From an uncultured Opitutales bacterium (GTDB taxonomy: Bacteria > Verrucomicrobiota > Verrucomicrobiia > Opitutales > Intestinicryptomonadaceae), in NCBI GenBank assembly GCA_900548275.1, contig URJY01000018.1, positions 1 to 41,502 of the forward strand: 41,502 nucleotides of DNA, in the 5' to 3' direction. Shown here in pieces: positions 25,846 to 33,882 of this stretch. Position 1 is the stretch's first letter. The number at the start of each line of letters is the position of its first letter. Under the pieces are notes generated by a model that ran no database searches, was not told the origin of the DNA, and worked only from the letters and a program-made list of their open reading frames with translations. Position numbers and translations under genes: made by a program.

Positions 25846-26151
25846 ATCAACTCTTTCCTTTTTTTGAAAAATTTTCTTTTAAATTTACGAGCACACTAAA
25901 GAACGCCGCCGACGTTTACAAGCTTTTTTTTAATTTTTTTTGCCGTTCTAAAAAAACGCCCGCGCGGCGGACTCCGCCCTCCCCGCAATTTGCGGTTATC
26001 GGCGGAAAATTCTTTTCCGAAAGCGGAAATTTTTGTTTTGCAATAAACGCAAAATATGATTCAACTTGCAAGACTATAATTAGTATAGTTCGCGCGTTCT
26101 CCGATGTTCGGCGGGCGCATTTTTCAAACAACCACGGAATATATATACAGT
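25846..26151. other. Divergent intergenic region, 306 bp
   Basis: Separates the Ala-rich secreted protein gene (minus) from the charged-protein gene (plus). It is A/T-rich with a short hairpin TTCCGAAAGCGGAA near 26016-26030, a promoter candidate for the minus gene (25893-25921), and an AT-rich TATAATTAGTATAG stretch at 26075-26088 that may hold the plus-strand -10 element. No small open frame of merit is seen. Confidence 0.5.
25893..25921 (-). promoter_or_regulatory. Candidate promoter of the Ala-rich secreted protein gene
   Basis: On the minus strand TTGTAA (25921-25916), a 17-base spacer and TAGTGT (25898-25893). The -10 match is modest. Confidence 0.35.
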
Positions 26152-27849
26152 ATGTCCGAAGAAAACAAAGAGACACAAAACCGTCAGGAAGTGGACTTGA
26201 GCCAACTTTCGAATATCGAATTCGCAACCGCTTGGACGCCCAGCTCGTCGATAAAAAAGGATTTCGACCAAAAGCGTCGCGGCGGCTTCCAACGTCCCCG
26301 CCGCAACGACGCGGAATCGGACGGCGATAAGCGCGCATTCAAAAAACGTCCCGACTTCAAGAAGAATTTCGGCGACGGCAAGTTCGACAAAAAGCCCAGA
26401 GCCAAATTCGACGGCGCAAACCGCCGCGACTCCGACGACAGGAAATCGGGCAGACGCCCGCGCTTCGGCGACAAGCGCAAGCCGCAAGTGCCCTTCAACT
26501 TCTCGATGGAAGTTCTCTTCTACCCCGACGACACCCCGTTCAACAAGCTCGCCGACATAATGAAAAACTCGAAGCGCACCTATCAGCTCTTCGACATCGC
26601 CGAGCTCGTGCTCGAAAAGAACGACCGTTTCGTTGTTCTGGCGAAAAACCTCCCCGACGAAAGCGGAGCGGTAAAGCCCCTTTTCTGCGCGCAGCCGCTC
26701 AACCTGCCGTTCGAAGACGAAGCTTCGGCAAAACAGGCGGCGGTCGACTATTACACGGACGAACTTTTCGAAAAGCAGCAGATTGAAGCCGAACCGCCCA
26801 AAGGCAGCTTCCAAGTCGTAAACCGCTGCTCCACGACGGGCGACCTTCTCGGCGCGCCGAACTGGCATAAATACAACGAAAACCTGCGCGAATACCACCG
26901 CGAGCACTGCCCGAAAATGCCGTTCGAGGCGTTCCTTTCGACAATCGAGGCAGTCCGCGACCCCGAGCAAATCAACGCGTGGCTCGAGCAGATGAAAAAG
27001 CGCGACGTCTACAAGCTCAAGAACCCCGCCGAGGGCGAAAACGACATTTTCGAAACGCGCGAAGCCGCCGCAAGCTATGTCGCCCACAAGATGGGCGCGG
27101 AACTCGTGCGCACCTATGAACAGGTCAGAATGAAGGGCGCGAACCTGCAGAAACTGCCGTTCGGAAGAATCCGCCGCAACATCGAAGAGGCTTGGCACAA
27201 GCAGAAACGCTTCCCGATTGTCACGGCGAACAACCTGCGCGGACGCCTGCGCAGAAGCGGATTCTCGGTCTACAAGCGCGGAAGCAAGGGCTTTGCGTTC
27301 GTGTCGGTAGTCAAGAGGAAGTTCCTGCTCGAGGGCGACAAGCTCTCCGACACGCCGCAGAAAATCTTCGACTTCATCACGGCAAACCCCGCGGTCTTGG
27401 CGACCGACCTGCCCTACAAATTCCTCGGGCTCACGCCGCCCGACAACCAGCCCAAGGCGAAGACGCTCGCCGAGGAAAACAAGGCGGAACAACCCGAAGT
27501 GCAGACTTCGCCCATCGCCGCGGCGACCGAACTTTCCGACGAACAAAAACAGCAGCTCAACGCCGTCTGGAGCGAACTCCTGTGGCTCGTTTCCGAGGGT
27601 TACGTTGTGGAGTACGCCGATTCGACACTGCAGGCGAACCCCTATCTGCCGCGTCCGAAAGACAAGTCGCAGAAGCCCGTCGATGCCGAGAATCTCGGCG
27701 CGGCGGACGAGCCGATTGTAGCTCTCAAAGCCGAAGAGTCGCAGGCGGAACAGCCCGCCGAGGCTGAAGCTCCCGCGCAGACCGAGGAAGTTTCGGAAGA
27801 GCCCGCGCCCGCCGCGGACGAAGCTCCCGAAGCCGAAGAGCAGAAATAA
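26152..27849 (+). CDS. Charged 565-residue protein of unknown function, possibly RNA-binding
   Basis: No family is recognised. Residues about 35-120 are very basic and of low complexity (many KK, RR, RG, FDKK runs), a composition typical of disordered RNA-binding tails. A folded middle (about 120-460) contains conserved-looking Trp, Tyr and Arg patterns (LPFGRIRRNIEEAWHKQKR, LRGRLRRSGFSVYKRGSKGF) that may bind nucleic acid. The last 70 or so residues are acidic and rich in Glu, Ala and Pro. It is probably cytoplasmic. ATG 26152 is chosen because the basic protein then begins MSEENKE; an ATG at 26104 adds 16 residues. Single gene with its own terminator. Confidence 0.7.
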   Translation: MSEENKETQNRQEVDLSQLSNIEFATAWTPSSSIKKDFDQKRRGGFQRPRRNDAESDGDKRAFKKRPDFKKNFGDGKFDKKPRAKFDGANRRDSDDRKSGRRPRFGDKRKPQVPFNFSMEVLFYPDDTPFNKLADIMKNSKRTYQLFDIAELVLEKNDRFVVLAKNLPDESGAVKPLFCAQPLNLPFEDEASAKQAAVDYYTDELFEKQQIEAEPPKGSFQVVNRCSTTGDLLGAPNWHKYNENLREYHREHCPKMPFEAFLSTIEAVRDPEQINAWLEQMKKRDVYKLKNPAEGENDIFETREAAASYVAHKMGAELVRTYEQVRMKGANLQKLPFGRIRRNIEEAWHKQKRFPIVTANNLRGRLRRSGFSVYKRGSKGFAFVSVVKRKFLLEGDKLSDTPQKIFDFITANPAVLATDLPYKFLGLTPPDNQPKAKTLAEENKAEQPEVQTSPIAAATELSDEQKQQLNAVWSELLWLVSEGYVVEYADSTLQANPYLPRPKDKSQKPVDAENLGAADEPIVALKAEESQAEQPAEAEAPAQTEEVSEEPAPAADEAPEAEEQK

Positions 27850-27870
27850 CGCCGGACATTTCGGAAAACA

Positions 27871-27910
27871 AAAACGCACGCGAAGACTGAAGGATAGCGT
27901 GCGTTTTTTT
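27871..27910. terminator. Bidirectional terminator
   Basis: Stem AACGCACGC (27873-27881) and GCGTGCGTT (27897-27905) followed by a T run; the A run on the other side also serves the convergent NYN-domain gene. Confidence 0.85.
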
Positions 27911-27928
27911 GTGCGCCCTACATCGGAT

Positions 27929-28717
27929 TCAGCCGCGCTTTTCGAAAAACTTTTTCAAGTCGGACAACGCCTTTGCGCCTGCGGGTTTGCCGCCGATAAT
28001 CGGGCGTTTGAGCGGCTGCATTTTCTTCGCCCTCTTCGACTGGTTGGCGAATACGGGTGCTGCGGACTTTGCCGCCGCTCGGGCGGGCTTGGCTTTTTCG
28101 GGCTTCGCGCCGTTGCCGTCCGCTCCGCCGTCCGACTTGCGCTGCGCGTGGCGGATTTTCTTCTTGAGGTGCTTCGACATCAGCGGAGTTTTCGAAAACG
28201 CCGATTCGATGTCCAACGCCAGCTCGTCGAGCCTTGCAAACGCGCCCGATTTTTTCCATTCGGCTTCCGCCGCCGCGTTGTTGACACGCGCCGCATTGCC
28301 TATCGCCCTGCGCGAGCGTTCGGCGCGTCCGAAAAACGACTCGGGCGGAACGGACATCGCCCCGAAGCTCGACGCCGTCAGCCGCAAAAGGTTGTCGCGC
28401 GTGATGACGAGCAGTTCCGACGGGCGTTTGGAAGTTGCGCAAAACTGCTCGATAAATTCGTCGGCGGTCATCGCGGACGGCGTGTAGACTTCGGAGAACG
28501 TCAAAGCCGTTCCCCTGCGGACAATGGAAATGTCGTCGCCGACGCCGTCGTATACGATGGTAATGCGTGCGCCGTCGAAGTCGTGGAGAGGCTCGAAGAG
28601 CGAGGCAAGTTCCGTCTGCGCTTCGTCGGGCATACCCTCGCGGAGCATGCGCGCAAGCTTGGGATGCGCGTGTATCGCATTCCACCCGTCAACGAGTATG
28701 TGTTTGAATCCTTCCAC
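27929..28717 (-). CDS. NYN/PIN-like ribonuclease-type protein (YacP family)
   Basis: 262 residues. The N-terminal 150 or so form a YacP-type NYN domain: ILVDGWNAIHAH with the first acidic residue, ITIVYDG with the second, and VITRDN with a further Asp, the pattern of PIN-fold metal-dependent RNases (B. subtilis Rae1/YacP cuts mRNA on the ribosome). The C-terminal 100 residues are Lys/Ala/Pro-rich and basic (HLKKKIRHAQRKSDGG), probably a disordered RNA-binding tail. The start is most likely GTG 28717 (VEGFKHILVDG); the frame upstream is open but has no homology and overlaps the next gene. Its stop faces the unknown charged protein gene. Confidence 0.78.
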   Translation of the reverse strand: MEGFKHILVDGWNAIHAHPKLARMLREGMPDEAQTELASLFEPLHDFDGARITIVYDGVGDDISIVRRGTALTFSEVYTPSAMTADEFIEQFCATSKRPSELLVITRDNLLRLTASSFGAMSVPPESFFGRAERSRRAIGNAARVNNAAAEAEWKKSGAFARLDELALDIESAFSKTPLMSKHLKKKIRHAQRKSDGGADGNGAKPEKAKPARAAAKSAAPVFANQSKRAKKMQPLKRPIIGGKPAGAKALSDLKKFFEKRG

Positions 28718-28763
28718 GGCAAAACACTTGTAAAATCGGTCAAAAGGCGGACGGGGAAAGGGT

Positions 28764-28925
28764 TTATTTCCGCCGCTCGGGGTCGTCTTCTGGCTCGAAA
28801 ATATCGAACGCCCCCGACGTGTCGGCGGAGTCCTTTTTCGACAGAACCCGCCAAAGACACCACGCGAACAAAAGCGTAACCGAACCCGTCGAAAGCGCAA
28901 AAGTTATCCAACCGCCGAATGTCAT
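28764..28925 (-). CDS. MetS-like small subunit of an NSS transporter
   Basis: A 53-residue protein: one membrane helix (about residues 5-27, GWITFALSTGSVTLLFAWCLW) and a charged cytoplasmic tail (PEDDPERRK). Its ATG overlaps the TGA of the NSS symporter gene (ATGA), so the two are translationally coupled. Size, topology and position match MetS, the small partner required by the NSS transporter MetP of Corynebacterium, so the same role is inferred. It is too short for many automatic annotations. Confidence 0.75.
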   Translation of the reverse strand: MTFGGWITFALSTGSVTLLFAWCLWRVLSKKDSADTSGAFDIFEPEDDPERRK

Positions 28926-30670
28926 TTCGATTCCCTCCCGATATTGTCGTATTTTTTCGACGAAGCCAGAACAAGGGCGAAAAATCCGAAGAGGACAAGT
29001 ATTATTATTATCGCCATCCAAGCCACGGCGTTGGGCTGTTTGCCGTCCGCGCCGAACAGGTCGGTAATGTACGGCGAAAGCTCGCCTCCGCCGATTACCC
29101 CGAGAACGTCCTTTGCGAACCAGAGCGCAAAAACGCAAAGCAGCACGGTGGGCGTAATGTATTTGAGAATCGCCCCGCTGAGCTTCGGTAGCTTTACATC
29201 CGACCCCGCGTTCGCAAGCTTTATCCCCCTGTCTACTCCGAAGAACCACGCGAACGCAATCGTCTGAACCATCGCGAAAACGTAGACGGCAACCTGCCCC
29301 ATCCAGAAGTCGAGCGTATCCATCGCCTTTAAGTCCTTCGAGAAGTACACGACGTAGCCCGTTATGAAAAACGTGATTACCCCGAGCAGCAGGGTCGAGA
29401 ATTTCCTGCGCAGACCCGTAGCCTCTTCGATAAATGCCATGCTCGGTTGGAGCATCGAAAGCGAGCTTGTGACCGCCGCCAAGAACAGCAGTAAGAAAAA
29501 CAGGAATCCGAAAAATTTGCCGAGCGGTATCGATACGAAAAACAGCGGCAGAACTTTAAAGCCCAAGTCGAAAAGCGTAAGCCCCGCGCCAATCGCGCCC
29601 GAGACGCCGAAGAATGCGACCGCCGCGGGCACGGTAATCATACCGCCCAGACAGACCTCGCAAAACTCGTTGGCACTGCACGAAGTAAGCGCGCTCAAAA
29701 CGATGTCGTCCTTGCGTTTCAGATAGCTCGCGTAGGTCATAATCGCGCCGAAGCCGACAGTCAGACTGAAGAAAACCTGTCCCGCCGCGGCAATCCATAT
29801 CGACGGGTTCGCAAGTTGCGTAAGCACCGAAATGCTCCTGATTCGCTCGCGCCCCGAGTCCGTCCGAACGGAGTATTCAACCGCCGCCTCGATGCGTTTA
29901 CGCTCGGCGGCGATTTCACTTTCGCCGACGAGCTGGCGCACTGTCGTCCATTTTCCGTCCGCGTCCCGCTCCTCGAGCACGACCTTCTCGGGGTTCCACA
30001 TAAAGCCCAAGCCCTGATTTATCGAACGCTCGGGGTGTTCGGGCGAAACGTCGGTAAGGGTCATCATTCTTATGACGATAAATATCGCCATCACAACGAG
30101 CGTCGGCATTGCGTATTTGCAGAAAAATTCGATGCCGCGCGAGACTCCCCTGTAAATCATCCAGAAATTCAGCGCAAACGACACCGCCAAGAACACGAAA
30201 ACGCTGTCGCCGCCGAAGCGGAACGCGCTGCCGTCGGCCGACGCGCCGATAAATTTTCCGAAGAATCCGCCCGCCTCCGAAAGCGTCTTGAAATCGACAA
30301 CCCCCGACGCGAAGTTGAACGCATATCCCAAGCACCACGCCTCTATGTAAATGTAGTAGCAGTAAATCAGAACCGTAAGCACCGCGCCCGAAAGCCCAAC
30401 GTAGGCCATTTTTTTGCTTTTGCAGAAAAAACCCATAATGCCTGCGGGCGAATTGAAGCCGTTTGCGCCGCCGTGTCTGCCGATTGTCCATTCGACAATC
30501 GCAATCGGGATGCCCACAACGAAGAACGAAATCACGTATGCGAGCATAAATGCCGCCCCACCGTACATCGCGACCTGCCCCGGGAATTTCAGAAAATTTC
30601 CGAGTCCGACCGCGCTGCCCGCCACAGCCAAAATCACGCCGATGCGCGAATTCCAATTCTCCCTTTTCAA
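28922..30670 (-). CDS. Neurotransmitter:sodium symporter (NSS/SNF family)
   Basis: A 582-residue sodium-coupled transporter, probably for an amino acid. It opens with the family signature SRIGVILAVAGSAVGLGNFLKFP, which forms the substrate and Na+ site in LeuT, and has about 11-12 hydrophobic segments. A charged insert of about 60 residues lies between GLGFMWNPEKV and ANPSIWIAAAGQVFFSLTVG (about residues 225-290), where related transporters have only a few residues. The start is TTG 30670, overlapping the stop of the upstream ABC ATPase (TTGA). The gene for the MetS-like partner follows. The substrate cannot be read from the sequence. Confidence 0.92.
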   Translation of the reverse strand: MKRENWNSRIGVILAVAGSAVGLGNFLKFPGQVAMYGGAAFMLAYVISFFVVGIPIAIVEWTIGRHGGANGFNSPAGIMGFFCKSKKMAYVGLSGAVLTVLIYCYYIYIEAWCLGYAFNFASGVVDFKTLSEAGGFFGKFIGASADGSAFRFGGDSVFVFLAVSFALNFWMIYRGVSRGIEFFCKYAMPTLVVMAIFIVIRMMTLTDVSPEHPERSINQGLGFMWNPEKVVLEERDADGKWTTVRQLVGESEIAAERKRIEAAVEYSVRTDSGRERIRSISVLTQLANPSIWIAAAGQVFFSLTVGFGAIMTYASYLKRKDDIVLSALTSCSANEFCEVCLGGMITVPAAVAFFGVSGAIGAGLTLFDLGFKVLPLFFVSIPLGKFFGFLFFLLLFLAAVTSSLSMLQPSMAFIEEATGLRRKFSTLLLGVITFFITGYVVYFSKDLKAMDTLDFWMGQVAVYVFAMVQTIAFAWFFGVDRGIKLANAGSDVKLPKLSGAILKYITPTVLLCVFALWFAKDVLGVIGGGELSPYITDLFGADGKQPNAVAWMAIIIILVLFGFFALVLASSKKYDNIGRESK

Positions 30671-31371
30671 AGTCCGCCCTCCCTGATTCTGCCGTCTTCG
30701 AGCGACACTATGCGGTCGGCGATGTCGAGAATGCGGTTGTCGTGTGTAACCAAGACGACTGTTACTCCGAGCGTTTTCGCCATTTTGCGGATTATCTCGA
30801 CAACCTCCCTGCCGCTTTTCTGGTCGAGCGAAGCCGTCGGTTCGTCGGCGAGCACTATTGCGGGCTTGCGTATCAACGCACGGGCGATTGCCACTCTCTG
30901 GCGTTGTCCGCCCGACAGGTGCGACGGCTTTTTGTTCGCCTGCGAGTCTATCCCGACCGTGCGCAACGCCTCGAGTGCGCGTTCGCGGGCGACCCGCCGC
31001 GTTGCGGTATCGTCGAATGCCAGCGGCAGTTCCACGTTTTGCAGAACCGAAATCGAGTTGAGCAAATGGTGTGTCTGGAAGATAAAGCCCAAGTCGCGGC
31101 GGATTTTCATAAGGTCGGTCGGCGAAGCCCCGTTAAGTTCGTGGTCGCCGACGCGTATGTCGCCCTCTTGGAGTGTCAGCTGTGCGCCGATGAGTTTCAG
31201 AAGCGTCGATTTACCCGACCCCGAAGGCCCCATTATTATGACGATTTCGCCCGAGTAGAAGTCTGCGCTGACGTTGTGCAGCACCTCTTTCATCCCGTCG
31301 CCCTCGCGGTATGAGTGGCGGAGGTTGCGAACGCTGATTATCGGGCGTTTGTCTGTGGGGCACTCTGTCAT
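30667..31371 (-). CDS. DevA/LolD-type ABC transporter ATPase
   Basis: 234 residues with Walker A (GPSGSGKST, residues 48-56), Q-loop (FIFQTHHLL), signature LSGGQRQRVAIARALI, Walker B (IVLADEP) and switch His (VTHDNRILDIADRI). The last motif and KSGREVVEIIRKMAK are typical of DevA, the ATPase of DevBCA-like exporters; such ATPases normally pair with a MacB/DevC-type permease, but none is present. Instead its stop overlaps the start of an NSS symporter gene. ATG 31371 is chosen by homology; the open frame upstream is not conserved. The partner permease may be encoded elsewhere. Confidence 0.88.
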   Translation of the reverse strand: MTECPTDKRPIISVRNLRHSYREGDGMKEVLHNVSADFYSGEIVIIMGPSGSGKSTLLKLIGAQLTLQEGDIRVGDHELNGASPTDLMKIRRDLGFIFQTHHLLNSISVLQNVELPLAFDDTATRRVARERALEALRTVGIDSQANKKPSHLSGGQRQRVAIARALIRKPAIVLADEPTASLDQKSGREVVEIIRKMAKTLGVTVVLVTHDNRILDIADRIVSLEDGRIREGGL

Positions 31372-31514
31372 ATGAAAATAAAATACAATAAAATACCGTT
31401 CACGCCCGAATTGCGAGACATTTTTAAACGGCTTATACCGAAAAATCCGCGTCCCGAAATGCGAAATGTGTATTGTGTCGTTTCCCTCCGAGCTGTCCTG
31501 CGCAAATTTTCGGG

Positions 31515-31552
31515 CGAAAAAAAAAGCGGACACCCGCAAAAGGAGTGTCCGC
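31515..31552 (-). terminator. Terminator of the Pal-like lipoprotein gene
   Basis: Stem GCGGACAC (31526-31533) and GTGTCCGC (31545-31552), followed on the minus strand by a long T run (31525-31517). It lies 25 bases beyond the stop. Confidence 0.85.
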
Positions 31553-31576
31553 CAAAAGGAAGGAATGAATGAAAGT

Positions 31577-32137
31577 TTATTTAAATTTAACGATGTCTAC
31601 GCGACGGTCGTGTTTTGCTTCGGGCGAATCTTTCGCAACGTCAACTGCCGCGCCGGCTTCGCCGCGTGCGATAATTTCGATGCGCGAAACGTCAAGACCG
31701 AGGCTTGCCGCGTAGTCTTGGACTGCCTTGCAACGTTTATCGGAAAGCAGCATATTGTATTCTTCCGTGCCGTACCAGTCGGTATGTCCTACCAGAACAA
31801 CCTTGAAGTCGGGGTTTGCCGCGTAGAAATCAACCGCCTTTTTGACCTTGCCGCGTTCGCCCTGTGCGACTGCGTACTGGTCGAAACCGAAGTATACCGT
31901 TTCCACGATGTCTTCGGGCTTGATATTGTCGGGGTCGAAGCCGCCCAAGTCGTTTATACCGCGACCGGGAAGACCTGCGTCCGCCATATTCGCGTCGCCG
32001 GGGAGGTCTCCGGGGTTAAGCTCGTTCGAGGAACTCGAAGCGCGGGTGTCGAGCGGAGACGGACCGTCCATAGAGTCGCAAGCTGAAAGAATGAACATCG
32101 AGAATGCGGCTGCGGCAAGCGTAAGTATTTTTTTCAT
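31577..32137 (-). CDS. OmpA/Pal-like peptidoglycan-associated lipoprotein
   Basis: 186 residues. The signal MKKILTLAAAAFSMFILSAC has a clean lipobox with acylated Cys20. After a 60-residue polar linker the OmpA C-terminal domain shows YFGFDQYAV, VVLVGHTDWYGTEEYN, LSDKRCKAVQDYAASLG and a final DRRVDIV, the peptidoglycan (diaminopimelate)-binding pattern. It anchors the outer membrane to the wall. No tol genes are adjacent, so Pal proper versus another OmpA lipoprotein remains open. It is a single gene with its own terminator. Confidence 0.9.
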   Translation of the reverse strand: MKKILTLAAAAFSMFILSACDSMDGPSPLDTRASSSSNELNPGDLPGDANMADAGLPGRGINDLGGFDPDNIKPEDIVETVYFGFDQYAVAQGERGKVKKAVDFYAANPDFKVVLVGHTDWYGTEEYNMLLSDKRCKAVQDYAASLGLDVSRIEIIARGEAGAAVDVAKDSPEAKHDRRVDIVKFK

Positions 32138-32230
32138 ATCGGATTGTGAAGGAATTGTTCTTGTTAAAAAATTCTATTTGAAACAGTTTTATCCGAAATC
32201 GGACTTTTGCAAGTTTTTTCTAAAATATTT

Positions 32231-32573
32231 TGCAGGCTGCAGCCTGCACGGCTACGGAACTTCGTTCCTTCTTGTGATGCTGCGGCGCGACTATAGTCGC
32301 GCCTTTTGTTTATAAGTTCGCATTGCTTAGCAATCGCTTTGTTTGTTCGAACTTAATTTGTTGGTTTTCGAAACCTGTTTGATATACTTATTCGGTAGAA
32401 TCGAGCGAAGTTCGGAGGGGGAATGTGGGCGGTTATTTTGCGAAGCAAAATGCCCACTCGGGGGCAAAGCCCCCGCAATGGCGTGCAGGCTCCAGCCTGC
32501 AAGTTCGCATTGAGCGGCGTTTCGCCGCTCAATGGCTTTGTTTGTTCGAACTTATTTTGTTGGTTGCCGAAAC
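32231..32573. repeat. Modular palindromic hairpin array
   Basis: Within the 502-bp region between divergent genes lie at least eight hairpins: TGCAGGCTGCAGCCTGCA (32231-32248); GGAAC/GTTCC (32256-32268); a perfect 20-bp palindrome GGCGCGACTATAGTCGCGCC (32284-32303); module D copy 1 (32314-32374); a nested stem GTGGGC...GCCCAC (32425-32457); GGGGGC/GCCCCC (32460-32474); TGCAGGCTCCAGCCTGCA (32484-32501); module D copy 2 (32501-32573). Module D is bounded by AAGTTCG/CGAACTT and ends in TTGTTGGTT...CGAAAC; its apical stem differs between copies. No protein frame is credible. Confidence 0.8.
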
Positions 32574-32639
32574 AAAAATGGAAAGGCGAAGTCCTTGTTT
32601 TTTGATTGAGTTATTTTCGTTCTTTCATTGAATGGCGTT

Positions 32640-33311
32640 ATGAAAGATTTACAGGGGAGTTTAATTTTGGCGTTGTGTCTGTTGGCTTTCACGGCGGTCG
32701 TTTTCTTTTTCAAATACGGGCAGGAACGGGCGCAGTCGCAGATGCTCGAAGCCGAGACTCTGGCGGCGCAAAATCAGGCGATGTCGGTCGAAAAAAAGGC
32801 GAGCGAGGTTGCGCGGCTCGAGCAGATAGCCCGTCAAAAGGCGGCGGAAAATCTGCGCAAAGTCAACGAGGCGCGCGAAATGCTGGAACGTTCGAAGAAA
32901 ACGAGCGCGCTTACGCAAAAGGAAATCGTGGCGCGTTTGAATTCGCAACTCGAGCGCGAAGCCGAGGCGCGCCTTTCCGCGGAACGCGCTTCCGAGGAGC
33001 TCGCAAAGCAACGCGATATTTTGAACAAGGCTGTCGCGCAGACAAAAGCCGACTTGTTGCGCCTGCGTTCCGTAAAAAATTCCAACGAAAACTATCTTTC
33101 GCGCATAAGCGAGCTTTCCGAGCTTTTGAAGCGGCGCGAAGTGGAAATCGAAGACTTGAAAAAACGGCAGGCGGAACTCGAGCGGATGAATGCCGCCGCA
33201 AGGGAACTGCAACTTTCGACCGAACGCGAAATCGAAAAGCGCGGCGGAATTGTACTGTTGCCGCACCACAAGCGCGTGTTCTCGCCGAACACGGGCATAA
33301 GCCGCGATTAG
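32640..33311 (+). CDS. Membrane-anchored coiled-coil protein
   Basis: 223 residues: one N-terminal membrane helix (about 8-27, LILALCLLAFTAVVFFFKYG), then an almost unbroken Ala/Glu/Lys/Arg/Leu-rich coiled coil of about 160 residues with heptad character, and a short C-terminal segment (GIVLLPHHKRVFSPNTGISRD). The architecture suggests an envelope or cell-division scaffold, but no family is recognised. ATG 32640 is preferred to TTG 32628. The gene lies directly downstream of the hairpin array and is followed by a terminator. Confidence 0.72.
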   Translation: MKDLQGSLILALCLLAFTAVVFFFKYGQERAQSQMLEAETLAAQNQAMSVEKKASEVARLEQIARQKAAENLRKVNEAREMLERSKKTSALTQKEIVARLNSQLEREAEARLSAERASEELAKQRDILNKAVAQTKADLLRLRSVKNSNENYLSRISELSELLKRREVEIEDLKKRQAELERMNAAARELQLSTEREIEKRGGIVLLPHHKRVFSPNTGISRD

Positions 33312-33341
33312 TTGCGCCCTGCGCGCGGGAAGTCGAAATGA

Positions 33342-33366
33342 AAAAACGGGCGAATTACCCGTTTTT
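33342..33366. terminator. Bidirectional terminator
   Basis: Stem AAAAACGGG (33342-33350) and CCCGTTTTT (33358-33366) with a 7-base loop, between the convergent coiled-coil gene and ispF. Confidence 0.85.
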
Positions 33367-33388
33367 CATTTTTCGTTAAAGCCGCCGT

Positions 33389-33874
33389 TTAATCGCGGTA
33401 CAGAAGCGATACGGCGTGGACGCCGATACCCTGTTTGTCGCCCTCCCAGCCCATCTTTTCGTTTGTCGTCGCCTTTACGCCAACGTCTTCGGGCGAGACT
33501 CCGAGCGACTTTGCGAGCACCTTTTTCATCGCCGCAACGTGCGGCAGAATCTTCGGCGTTTCGGCGATAATCGAGCAGTCAACGTTGCCCACTTTATAGC
33601 CGAGCCGAGCAGCTTCCGCAACCGCCTTTTTCAGGATTTCCTGCGAATCTATCCCCTCGCAATTCGGGTCGGTCGGCGGAAAGTAGAAGCCGATGTCGGG
33701 CAGTGCGAGCGCGCCGAGAATCGAGTCCGCGAGCGCGTGCGTGAGCACGTCGGCGTCGGAATGTCCGAGCAGTCCGAGTTTCGACGGAATCTCGACCCCG
33801 CCGATTATGCATTTTCTACCCTCGACGAGCCTGTGCACGTCGTAGCCGTGTCCTATTCTGAAATTGCAAGACAT
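33389..33874 (-). CDS. ispF: 2-C-methyl-D-erythritol 2,4-cyclodiphosphate synthase
   Basis: 161 residues, the standard length. It forms the cyclic diphosphate in the MEP route to isoprenoids. RIGHGYDVHRL carries the zinc-binding Asp and His, LLGHSDADVLTHALADSILGAL the third ligand and active-site loop, and KATTNEKMG the CDP-binding region. It starts 8 bases after the ispD stop on the minus strand; the preceding genes are ispD and pyrF. Confidence 0.97.
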   Translation of the reverse strand: MSCNFRIGHGYDVHRLVEGRKCIIGGVEIPSKLGLLGHSDADVLTHALADSILGALALPDIGFYFPPTDPNCEGIDSQEILKKAVAEAARLGYKVGNVDCSIIAETPKILPHVAAMKKVLAKSLGVSPEDVGVKATTNEKMGWEGDKQGIGVHAVSLLYRD

Positions 33875-33882
33875 AATAAAAT

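Noticed and set aside
32231..32573. CRISPR array
   Set aside because: Repeats are hairpin modules of unequal length and spacing, with only two copies each and no cas genes.
32423..32631. Small plus-strand frames of 60-68 residues in the hairpin array
   Set aside because: Their translations simply read through the palindromic modules; Cys/Trp/Arg-rich without conserved features or ribosome-binding sites.
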